Shown: positions 39,701-49,117 of the stretch, piece after piece
Layout: each line of letters opens with the position of its first letter
How positions within the stretch are numbered: the stretch's first letter is position 1
Source: Schistocerca nitens
Taxonomy: Eukaryota > Arthropoda > Insecta > Orthoptera > Acrididae
Assembly: GCF_023898315.1 (NCBI RefSeq)
Contig: NC_064617.1
Span: 616,705,000 to 616,768,999 of the forward strand
DNA length: 64,000 bases
Direction of reading: 5' to 3'
Translations under genes and position numbers: made by a program
The notes under the pieces: model-generated
Database searches by the model: none
What the model saw: the letters and a program-made list of their open reading frames with translations, nothing else
Told to the model about the DNA's origin: nothing

Positions 39701-40426
39701 GTTTTCAAGAGAGTGGATATTAGTGGCACTGGCTTGTTGCCATAATGTGGCATTGGTTCTTTGTTCATAACAGTGTACTCAGTTTTGTAGAAGATTTAGG
39801 TGAGAAAGAGACAGTTGTTGAATATGACATAGATAGCTAGAAATGAATTGAGTAGCAATTTCCTGCTAGGTGTAGTTTGGGTATGATGTGTCTCAGTGAG
39901 AGATAAATCTTGAAATTGAAGGGTTGTTCCTTGCTACAGTCTTGGAAACTATGTATCTGCTGTTGACTCCAATGTTTTCAAGATTACTTGTGTACAAAAT
40001 TGGCCAGACTTTGCAGTTTCTTCTTCAATAAATCAGTGGAAGGTGGTGCAGATAATGGTAAAAATGTTCAGTGCCTCCTGTGAGTTGTTGATGCTGCTTG
40101 TCTTTTAAGTAAAATTGATAGGGGCTCTTGATTGACCCAGCCATACACAGAGCTGGTGCATACTTGGCTTGAGAAGACTTTGGTCAGTAAATGATGAAAT
40201 ACCGACACAGTGGTCACAACAAAGCTCCTTTCCCTGCATTTTAGTTTCCCTCGGGTATAGAGTGACATGTTATTGGCAGAGGATGTGCAGATAATCACTT
40301 TGATCAGGCTGTTCGTTTTTTTAATGCTCTTTTACCAGAATCCATTCATAGTGATTAGTGTGTTCTCTGTTGGAACACGATGAGAACATTGTGTGAAGTG
40401 CACAAAGTAGCTATTTGAGTATGTAT
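36781..40426 (+). repeat. Macrosatellite unit 11 (block A; 16-bp deletion)
   Basis: This unit is 3,646 bp, the shortest full unit length, shared with unit 16. A 16-bp deletion just before the TG tract joins CTCCTAA to GTTTTCTG near 36810, and the TG tract itself is only 15 nt (36818-36832). Markers shared only with unit 16 are AACATGTAGC near 37040, TTCATTGCACATG near 37122, TTAGACCATTG near 39371, AAGTGCATGATG near 39532 and TTCAAGAGAGTGG near 39704. The GA/G-rich tract is in the long form. No gene is supported. Confidence 0.97.
36818..36832 (+). repeat. (TG)n microsatellite of unit 11, short allele
   Basis: Only 15 nt long, next to a 16-bp deletion of the sequence that normally precedes the tract. 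The identical short form recurs in unit 16. Confidence 0.93.
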
Positions 40427-42797
40427 GAAAATGTGAGGTAACCACTGTTACTCCTAAATTTCTGTGGAATTAAGTTTTCTGTGTGTGTGTGTGTGTTTGA
40501 AAATCCCTGAGGTTCAAGTTGGTAGTTTATATGTTGCAAGCGAAAAAAGCTTTTTAGTAAACTGAGGCACTAGCATTAGTTCCCTGTTCACTGTGACAAG
40601 GAAGCTAGTATAAAAAGTAGTTTGTGGTTTTGTTTGCAAAGAAGTGCTCATGGGATGAAAGCACTGCTTGAGATTATTCTGAGATGATGGGGGGGATTGC
40701 TAAACATCTAGCATTTTAGTAAGGAGCTTGTCGGAGTATTTGTATAGTTGTAAGATTATTTGTTATTTTATGAGAAATTTCCTTATTCATAGCACATGGG
40801 CCATCATAGTTGAAGCATAAAGATTGGCATGGTATGCGTAGGTCTGTAAAATGTCCTGACAGTGATGTTCATAGGGACTTGTTGTATACTTTGATTCTTC
40901 ATCTGTTTAACAGTAGACATAAGAAATGTATTAGTGGAGCAAGTAGCTGTGAAATTAGTAGTGTATGATTGATAGTATGGACGTGGCGCTTGAAGGAAGT
41001 GTTTGTTTAGCTGTGGGTGTTTTCATAATTGCCATGTGAGGAGAAGCAATACTCGTGATAGGCGACGAGAGGTACAGAGAGAAACACATTTATTGCGAGT
41101 ATTGTATATCAGCAGCTCTTGGGCGGGTATCAAGTAAGACGCAAAGTGAAACGAAAGAGGAAGTATGCATGAAAGTGGCCAAATATCGACAAGAGTTCGC
41201 ACTGTTAGGGTGAGGTGAATAAGCTAGTGCGGTGCGAAAATTTTCGAAGAGAGAGGCGGTTTTAAAGAAAGCACAAGAGTCCTATGAATGCCCTCTTGTG
41301 TGTTTCTCTTTCAGTGGCTATTTGGCATGTCTGCTTGCGCCATAGAAAGCTACTGTATGTGCCCCAGGCCCCCATCTAGCGGCCGGAGGTGCAAGCGGTG
41401 TTTACATACAGTCTCGCCTAAGGCAATGGTCTCTCATTTCGGAACGCAAGAAGCACTGGTAGCGCACAAAAATAGCCGAGTGAGATCATTGCGGCCAAGT
41501 AAGGGTAGAAGTAGGTTCTTTGCAGAATGTCTGAGCTTAAGAAATTCTTCGATAAGTAAATCGCGAAATGTGAAGAATGTGTCGTATTCTCGTAGGGCGT
41601 GTTGACGGTCTCGTGGCATAAGTAGCGAGCGGTGATAGCTTGCAAGCAAGATCATACTTCACAGGATCATTTCTGTAGTATGTCTTCAACTCTCTCTAGT
41701 TCAACGCTGGAGTAGACGTAACCACGATGATGAGTGGTAGCACTCTCCCTGAGCGTGAGGCTTGCGATCAAGATTCATCGCATCTTGGTTGTAATCGATG
41801 ATCGTTCACCACATTCTGAGGGATGTGGGAAGGGAATAGCGCTTTCCGAGTGGTGGTTTTATTATATAGATTAGAAGCATAAGTCATACTGTTGGTATCG
41901 GGACCCGCGTCGTTGCAGAAATGTCGCTACAGGTTGTGGAAAGACTTCGATTGCGACATGTCATGAAAGCCTCGTGGAAGTTTCTCGAGTGGCACGGGGA
42001 CGAGCCATTTGATTTGGCCTGCTCCAAGTGCTAGGCTTGGATGACAACGACGTACTTTTGAGTTACAAGAATGAGTGAGCAACACAAGAAGAGTGCAATT
42101 GATGACCATAAAAAGCTGACACACAACACAGTCTCGATAATCACCACTAATGCATGATGTACGAAACATTTAGGAGGAGCACGTTTGGCTAGCAAACATG
42201 AATTGAGTGATTTGCAAGGCAGTGTTATCTGCAAGAAGGAATGCATGAAATTCGCAAATGAATAAGACTGGTTCAAATACTATCGACAGAAATTTTATTT
42301 CTGTTGTCAACTAGTATTAATTAGTTGTGTGGGAGCAGGGGGATATTTCCCTTGCACCATACATCTACATACACGTTGCGTGTGATGTGGCCTAGTTTTG
42401 CGTACAAAGAACTATCTAGTTGTCAGTTTTTTGAGTGAACGAGTGTGGTGGGGAGGAGAGAGATTAGTGTTAGATGCAGAGCAGTGCGGGCAGTTGTGTG
42501 TCGGACGTTGTATGTCGGACGGTGGGTCGCCGACAGGAATTATGCGTGCTGCCATCTGTCGGCAGGTGAGGTAATGAAGCAGCTTGAATGGTGACAGAAA
42601 TGATGAAAATAGTTATCTAAAGAGTAATAGCGACGACAGTTGGCAGACACTTATTTCAGCGTTGACAGTTAGTTTGGGGTGTGTGCTTGCATGACACTGG
42701 AAGTCTGTTGACGGTAGAGAAGTAGACAAGACGGCAAGAATTTTCGGCGTTCTCGCGGAGAAGTAATAGAGAAGCAGCCATAAGTATTGAAGTGAGG

Positions 42798-42808
42798 GCG
42801 TTGATCGG
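42798..42808 (+). repeat. Left target site duplication of LINE copy 1
   Basis: GCGTTGATCGG directly precedes the LINE. The same 11 bases occur once at this site in each LINE-free unit, for example at 2392-2402 in unit 1, which proves the pre-insertion state. Confidence 0.95.
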
Positions 42809-42810
42809 AT

Positions 42811-43476
42811 CCTTCCAAAACCCAGGCGATCGTTGTAGGCAAAACCACTCCTTCCTTCCGCCTCCTTGATTTCTATCTCACCGTTTATGGCCGTCCCATC
42901 GCTCTCACCCCCACCCTTAAGTACCTTGGCGTCACCCTCGACCGTCGTCTCTCCTGGACTCCCCATCTCCAGACAATCCAAGCCAAGGCACGTTCCCGAC
43001 TCCGTCTCCTCAAGCTCCTTTCTGGCCGTACGTGGGGTCTGGACCCCTCCACCATCCTCCACACCTATAAGTCCCTCATCCGCCCTATCCTCTGTTACGC
43101 CCATCCAGCCTGGATCTCCGCCCCCCCTTCCTTTTATAAATCCCTCCAAATCCTTGAACGCCATGCTCTCCGCCTTGCCTATCGCATCCGTCTCCCCTCC
43201 CCCACGCGGATCCTGTATGACCTTACCCCCTTCCCCCACCTCCTCCTCTTCCTCGAAAGGATACGAATCCTATACACCTCCCGTAAACTCGATCCTCCTC
43301 ACCCGCTCGTCTCCCCGATCCTCTCCCACCCCCGCCCGCTGCCGCGCCTGTACTCCCATGTCCCACCCGGTCTCCATCTCTCCACCCTCCTTACCCTCTC
43401 CCGAGGTGGCTTCCGCCAGCTCCCTCTCCCTGATGATGTCCTCCTCCCCTCCATCTACCCCTCCTATCAACTTTGA
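42811..43476 (+). pseudogene. C-terminal reverse transcriptase fragment of LINE copy 1
   Basis: This frame has no start codon and is open from the truncated 5' edge to TGA at 43474-43476, giving 221 residues. It begins at PSKTQAIVV, matching the (N)PSKT segment that follows the catalytic F/YADD box in Jockey-like reverse transcriptases; the catalytic aspartates and the upstream endonuclease are absent. Residues 37-49 read KYLGVTLDRRLSW, the conserved block after the palm domain, followed by an R/K-rich helix (about 57-73), a WGLDP segment (75-79), YKSLIRPILCYAHPAW (86-101) and LQILERHALRLAY (112-124), the usual order in LINE C-termini. No zinc knuckle or RNase H is present. Longer overlapping open frames on both strands in this region reflect C-rich composition and are not real genes. 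The fragment cannot be an active enzyme. Confidence 0.9.
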
Positions 43477-43690
43477 TCCCCCCCCTCCTCCTGTGTCCTA
43501 TCCTTTAGGCACCCTCCCTCCCTCCTATCCCCTCCCTTCTCTTTCCTTTCCCCCCTCCCTCCTCCCCTCTCCCCCGGGCTTCCCCACCCCCTTCCTCCCT
43601 CCCCCTCTCTCCTTTGCCCATGGCATCCCTGCTCTCCCCTCTCGCTCTCCCTCTCCACTTCCTCCTCCTCCTCTCTTGGCAGGTCCCCGG
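43477..43690 (+). other. Pyrimidine-rich start of the LINE 3' UTR, copy 1
   Basis: Just after the reverse transcriptase stop codon, about 200 bases are nearly all C and T, with only scattered purines. The stretch ends in a C/T run followed by TTGGCAG at about 43676-43682, which resembles a polypyrimidine tract plus 3' splice acceptor. Known consequences of such tracts are triplex formation and cryptic splicing; neither is shown here. Confidence 0.6.
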
Positions 43691-43972
43691 ACTCGCACAC
43701 GCATAGTGAACATTCGCGCGCCGGAGATCATCGCCTTCTGTGTCTCGTGTGTGTGCCGCCGTTTAGTGTTTTTGGTGTCCGCCGTCCCACTACTACGTTC
43801 ACTTGTGCCGTCGGATTCATCAGTGTTGTGTGCGCCGTGCCAATGTGTTATCAGTGTTGTTATCGTCACGTGTGAACGACTCCGTGTTTTTTGTGTCTAT
43901 GTGACATCTTTCTTTTGCCCGTCACTTTGTTTCATTGTCTTTCTCCGTTTTTCTACTTTTGTAAACCGCTGT

Positions 43973-44006
43973 GGCTGAAGAGCGGCGTAGTGTGCCGCTG
44001 CCAGCC
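43973..44006 (+). other. Stem-loop near the LINE 3' end, copy 1
   Basis: A nested hairpin: outer stem GGCTG (43973-43977) with CAGCC (44002-44006); inner stem AGCGGC (43981-43986) with GCCGCT (43994-43999) around the loop GTAGTGT. A small internal loop (AAG opposite GC) separates the two stems. It ends about 37 bases before the poly(A) tail. In several LINE groups a 3' stem-loop is recognised by the element's own reverse transcriptase, and that role is inferred here from position only. Confidence 0.7.
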
Positions 44007-44059
44007 TACTTGCTTTGTACAGGTATTAAAATAACAATAAAGTAAAAAAAAAAAAAAAA

Positions 44060-44070
44060 GCGTTGATCGG
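44060..44070 (+). repeat. Right target site duplication of LINE copy 1
   Basis: GCGTTGATCGG directly follows the poly(A) tail and continues into the normal satellite sequence CACTCTGG. The match to the left copy is exact over 11 bp and stops on both sides. Confidence 0.95.
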
Positions 44071-45353
44071 CACTCTGGTTTCCCTTCAAAACGAATAAAT
44101 CTTTCGCCTTTTACTAAAGATTTCCGTGGAGGGGAACATTAAATGAGTCTAGAAGGTATTTTTTGTAGTGCTCGGCTATTGCTGAGCCACAATCACAAGT
44201 AAAACGTAATGTGAGTAGCAAGAGGTAGATTGTGTTGTGAGAATGAAGGGCGTGGATTAGCGGATCACGTTTGGCCTGAAATGGCGTGCAGTGTGTTAGA
44301 CGATTGTGTAGAGAGAGAGAGAGGGGGGTAGAGGGGGACAGAGCTATTTATTGTCCTGCAAACTCTTGGTGAACCCTTTCCGTACCTCAGTTGTAGATGA
44401 TTTGAGAATGTTTACTTGCACTGCAGTTGCACAACAGCATATAAGCTGATATTTGGAAGTGAATGATGAATGATTGTCTTTGTAATAAATACTGGTATAT
44501 GATAAGTAGATTTTGTTTTGAAAGCCAAAATAATTTTTACCGCAGAAGTTTGTGATTTGTAGGTATGATGTGAGTGAGATTTGGGCTGAAGATGGTGGTT
44601 AGTTGGGCAGGATGAGTATTTCAATTGTTTTCAATAGAGTGGATATTAGTGGCACTGGCTTGTTGCCATAATGTGGCATTGGTTCTTTGTTCATAACAGT
44701 GTACTCAGTTTTGTAGAAGATTTAGGTGAGAAAGAGACAGTTGTTGAATATGACATAGATAGCTAGAAATGAATTGAGTAGCAATTTCCTGCTAGGTGTA
44801 GTTTGGGTATGATGTGTCTCAGTGAGAGATAAATCTTGAAATTGAAGGGTTGTTCCTTGCTACAGTCTTGGAAACTATGTATCTGCTGTTGACTCCAATG
44901 TTTTCAAGATTACTTGTGTACAAAATTGGCCAGACTTTGCAGTTTCTTCTTCAATAAATCAGTGGAAGGTGGTGCAGATAATGGTAAAAATGTTCAGTGC
45001 CTCCTGTGAGTTGTTGATGCTGCTTGTCTTTTAAGTAAAATTGATAGGGGCTCTTGATTGACCCAGCCATACACAGAGCTGGTGCATACTTGGCTTGAGA
45101 AGACTTTGGTCAGTAAATGATGAAATACCGACACAGTGGTCACAACAAAGCTCCTTTCCCTGCATTTTAGTTTCCCTCGGGTATAGAGTGACATGTTATT
45201 GGCAGAGGATGTGCAGATAATCAGTTTGATCAGGCTGTTCGTTTTTTTAATGCTCTTTTACCAGAATCCATTCATAGTGATTAGTGTGTTCTCTGTTGGA
45301 ACACGATGAGAACATTGTGTGAAGTGCACAGAAGTAGCTATTTGAGTATGTAT

Positions 45354-48300
45354 GAAAATGTGAGGTAACCACTGTTACTCCTAAATTTCTGTGGAATTAA
45401 GTTTTCTGTGTGTGTGTGTGTTTGAAAATCCCAGAGGTTCAAGTTGGTAGTTTATATGTTGCAAGCGAAAAAAGCTTTTTAGTAAACTGAGGCACTAGCA
45501 TTAGTTCCCTGTTCACTGTGACAAGGAAGCTAGTATAAAAAGTAGTTTGTGGTTTTGTTTGCAAAGAAGTGCTCATGGGATGAAAGCACTGCTTGAGATT
45601 ATTCTGAGATGATGGGGGGGATTGCTAAGCATCTAGCATTTTAGTAAGGAGCTTGTCGGAGTATTTGTATAGTTGTAAGATTATTTGTTATTTTATGAGA
45701 AATTTCTTTATTCATAGCACATGGGCCATCATAGTTGAAGCATAAAGATTGGCATGGTATGCGTAGGTCTGTAAAATGTCCTGACAGTGATGTTCATAGG
45801 GACTTGTTGTATACTTTGATTCTTCATCTGTTTAACAGTAGACATAAGAAATGTATTAGTGGAGCAAGTAGCTGTGAAATTAGTAGTGTATGATTGATAG
45901 TATGGACGTGGCGCTTGAAGGAAGTGTTTGTTTAGCTGTGGGTGTTTTCATAATTGCCATGTGAGGAGAAGCAATACTCGTGATAGGCGACGAGAGGTAC
46001 AGAGAGAAACACATTTATTGCGAGTATTGTATATCAGCAGCTCTTGGGCGGGTATCAAGTAAGACGCAAAGTGAAACGAAAGAGGAAGTATGCATGAAAG
46101 TGGCCAAATATCGACAAGAGTTCGCACTGTTAGGGTGAGGTGAATAAGCTAGTGCGGTGCGAAAATTTTCGAAGAGAGAGGCGGTTTTAAAGAAAGCACA
46201 AGAGTCCTATGAATGCCCTCTTGTGTGTTTCTCTTTCAGTGGCTATTTGGCATGTCTGCTTGCGCCATAGAAAGCTACTGTATGTGCCCCAGGCCCCCAT
46301 CTAGCGGCCGGAGGTGCAAGCGGTGTTTACATACAGTCTCGCCTGAGGCAATGGTCTCTCATTTCGGAACGCAAGAAGCACTGGTAGCGCACAAAAATAG
46401 CCGAGTGAGATCATTGCGGCCAAGTAAGGGTAGAAGTAGGTTCTTTGCAGAATGTCTGAGCTTAAGAAATTCTTCGATAAGTAAATCGCGAAATGTGAAG
46501 AATGTGTCGTATTCTCGTAGGGCGTGTTGACGGTCTCGTGGCATAAGTAGCGAGCGGTGATAGCTTGCAAGCAAGATCATACTTCACAGGATCATTTCTG
46601 TAGTATGTCTTCAACTCTCTCTAGTTCAACGCTGGAGTAGACGTAACCACGATGATGAGTGGTAGCACTCTCCCTGAGCGTGAGGCTTGCGATCAAGATT
46701 CATCGCATCTTGGTTGTAATCGATGATCGTTCACCACATTCTGAGGGATGTGGGAAGGGAATAGCGCTTTCCGAGTGGTGGTTTTATTATATAGATTAGA
46801 AGCATAAGTCATACTGTTTGTATCGGGACCCGCGTCGTTGCAGAAATGTCGCTACAGGTTGTGGAAAGACTTCGATTGCGACATGTCATGAAAGCCTCGT
46901 GGAAGTTTCTCGAGTGGCACGGGGACGAGCCATTTGATTTGGCCTGCTCCAAGTGCTAGGCTTGGATGACAACGACGTACTTTTGAGTTACAAGAATTAG
47001 TGAGCAACACAAGAAGAGTGCAATTGATGACCATAAAAAGCTGACACACAACACAGTCTCGATAATCACCACTAATGCATGATGTACGAAACATTTAGGA
47101 GGAGCACGTTTGGCTAGCAAACATGAATTGAGTGATTTGCAAGGCAGTGTTATCTGCAAGAAGGAATGCATGAAATTCGCAAATGAATAAGACTGGTTCA
47201 AATACTATCGACAGAAATTTTATTTCTGTTGTCAACTAGTATTAATTAGTTGTGTGGGAGCAGGGGGATATTTCCCTTGCACCATACATCTACATACACG
47301 TTGCGTGTGATGTGGCCTAGTTTTGCGTACAAAGAACTATCTAGTTGTCAGTTTTTTGAGTGAACGAGTGTGGTGGGGAGGAGAGAGATTAGTGTTAGAT
47401 GCAGAGCAGTGCGGGCAGTTGTGTGTCGGACGTTGTATGTCGGACGGTGGGTCGCCGACAGGAATTATGCGTGCTGCCATCTGTCGGCAGGTGAGGTAAT
47501 GAAGCAGCTTGAATGGTGACAGAAATGATGAAAATAGTTATCTAAAGAGTAATAGCGACGACAGTTGGCAGACACTTATTTCAGCGTTGACAGTTAGTTT
47601 GGGGTGTGTGCTTGCATGACACTGGAAGTCTGTTGACGGTAGAGAAGTAGACAAGACGGCAAGAATTTTCGGCGTTCTCGCGGAGAAGTAATAGAGAAGC
47701 AGCCATAAGTATTGAAGTGAGGGCGTTGATCGGCACTCTGGTTTCCCTTCAAACCGAATAAATCTTTCGCCTTTTACTAAAGATTTCCGTGGAGGGGAAC
47801 ATTAAATGAGTCTAGAAGGTATTTTTTGTAGTGCTCGGCTATTGCTGAGCCACAATCACAAGTAAAACGTAATGTGAGTAGCAAGAGGTAGATTGTGTTG
47901 TGAGAATGAAGGGCGTGGATTAGCGGATCACGTTTGGCCTGAAATGGTGTGCAGTGTGTTAGACGATTGTGTAGAGAGAGAGAGAGGGGGACAGAGCTAT
48001 TTATTGTCCTGCAAACTCTTGGTGAACCCTTTCCGTACCTCAGTTGTAGATGATTTGAGAATGTTTACTTGCACTGCAGTTGCACAACAGCATATAAGCT
48101 GATATTTGGAAGTGAATGATGAATGATTGTCTTTGTAATAAATACTGGTATGTGATAAGTAGATTTTGTTTTGAAAGCCAAAATAATTTTTACCGCAGAA
48201 GTTTGTGATTTGTAGGTATGATGTGAGTGAGATTTGGGCTGAAGATGGTGGTTAGTTGGGCAGGATGAGTATTTCAATTGTTTTCAATAGAGTGGATATT

Positions 48301-49006
48301 AGTGGCACTGGCTTGTTGCCATAATGTGGCATTGGTTCTTTGTTCATAACAGTGTACTCAGTTTTGTAGAAGATTTAGGTGAGAAAGAGACAGTTGTTGA
48401 ATATGACATAGATAGCTAGAAATGAATTGAGTAGCAATTTCCTGCTAGGTGTAGTTTGGGTATGATGTGTCTCAGTGAGAGATAAATCTTGAAATTGAAG
48501 GGTTGTTCCTTGCTACAGTCTTGGAAACTATGTATCTGCTGTTGACTCCAATGTTTTCAAGATTACTTGTGTACAAAATTGGCCAGACTTTGCAGTTTCT
48601 TCTTCAATAAATCAGTGGAAGGTGGTGCAGATAATGGTAAAAATGTTCAGTGCCTCCTGTGAGTTGTTGATGCTGCTTGTCTTTTAAGTAAAATTGATAG
48701 GGGCTCTTGATTGACCCAGCCATACACAGAGCTGGTGCATACTTGGCTTGAGAAGACTTTGGTCAGTAAATGATGAAATACCGACACAGTGGTCACAACA
48801 AAGCTCCTTTCCGTGCATTTTAGTTTCCCTCGGGTATAGAGTGACATGTTATTGGCAGAGGATGTGCAGATAATCACTTTGATCAGGCTGTTCGTTTTTT
48901 TAATGCTCTTTTACCAGAATCCATTCATAGTGATTAGTGTGTTCTCTGTTGGAACACGATGAGAACATTGTGTGAAGTGCACAGAAGTAGCTATTTGAGT
49001 ATGTAT
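45354..49006 (+). repeat. Macrosatellite unit 13 (contains the block junction)
   Basis: This unit is 3,653 bp with a 15-nt TG tract at 45407-45421. Its start differs from unit 8 (short TG tract; G at 45629 where unit 8 has A). From 46819 onward it has every marker of unit 8, including T at 46819, GAATTAGTG near 46994, AAATGGTGTGC near 47941 and TTTCCGTGC near 48808. The switch between the original array and the duplicated block therefore lies between 45630 and 46819. No gene is supported. Confidence 0.96.
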
Positions 49007-49055
49007 GAAAATGTGAGGTAACCACTGTTACTCCTAAATTTCTGTGGAATTAAGT

Positions 49056-49117
<62 letters not shown>

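Larger units (their letters stand above)
42809..44059 (+). mobile_element. 5'-truncated LINE (Jockey-like non-LTR retrotransposon), copy 1
   Basis: This 1,251-bp insertion lies inside unit 12. Its parts in order are the C-terminal end of a reverse transcriptase frame (42811-43476), a 3' UTR of about 565 bp that opens with some 200 bp of nearly pure pyrimidine, a stem-loop at 43973-44006, AATAAA at 44036-44041 and a tail of 16 A (44044-44059). Flanking 11-bp direct repeats, severe 5' truncation and a poly(A) tail are the hallmarks of target-primed reverse transcription. The protein end resembles the Jockey group of arthropod LINEs; I cannot place it in a named family. The coding remnant is uninterrupted, which suggests a young insertion. 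It sits in the same orientation as the + strand and has a C-rich composition quite unlike the G/T-rich host satellite. Confidence 0.93.
40427..45353 (+). repeat. Macrosatellite unit 12, interrupted by a LINE
   Basis: This unit spans 4,927 bp: a satellite unit of about 3,665 bp split by a LINE with its target site duplication (42798-44070). The TG tract is 17 nt at 40480-40496. Markers shared only with unit 17 are AAATCCCTGAGG near 40500, ATTTCCTTATTC near 40777, CGCCTAAGGC near 41415, and A at 44091, just right of the LINE, where all LINE-free units have C. A private TGGTATATGATAAG near 44495 lies beyond the part of unit 17 that is visible. No gene is supported outside the LINE. Confidence 0.97.
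26039..45629 (+). repeat. Block A: five-unit higher-order segment (units 8-12)
   Basis: This stretch of about 19.59 kb reappears immediately downstream. Anchor offsets are constant: 19,591 bp through units 8-10 and 19,590 bp from unit 11 on, the change being explained by one TG tract. The left limit is uncertain within 26039-27228, because most of that interval is identical in both places. The block contains five satellite units and one LINE insertion. It is a whole number of satellite units plus the LINE, as expected for an in-register exchange between array copies. Confidence 0.93.

Noticed and set aside
42613-43239. 208-codon minus-strand open frame crossing the LINE 5' edge
   Set aside because: It is antisense to the real reverse transcriptase fragment and spans the insertion junction, so it is a compositional shadow. 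The copy at 62203-62829 is the same.
42866-43978. 370-codon + strand open frame across the LINE
   Set aside because: It is out of frame with the genuine reverse transcriptase reading (PSKT, KYLGVTLD) and runs on through the 3' UTR. Its S/P-rich protein is a by-product of C-rich, stop-poor DNA. The same applies to the copy at 62456-63568.
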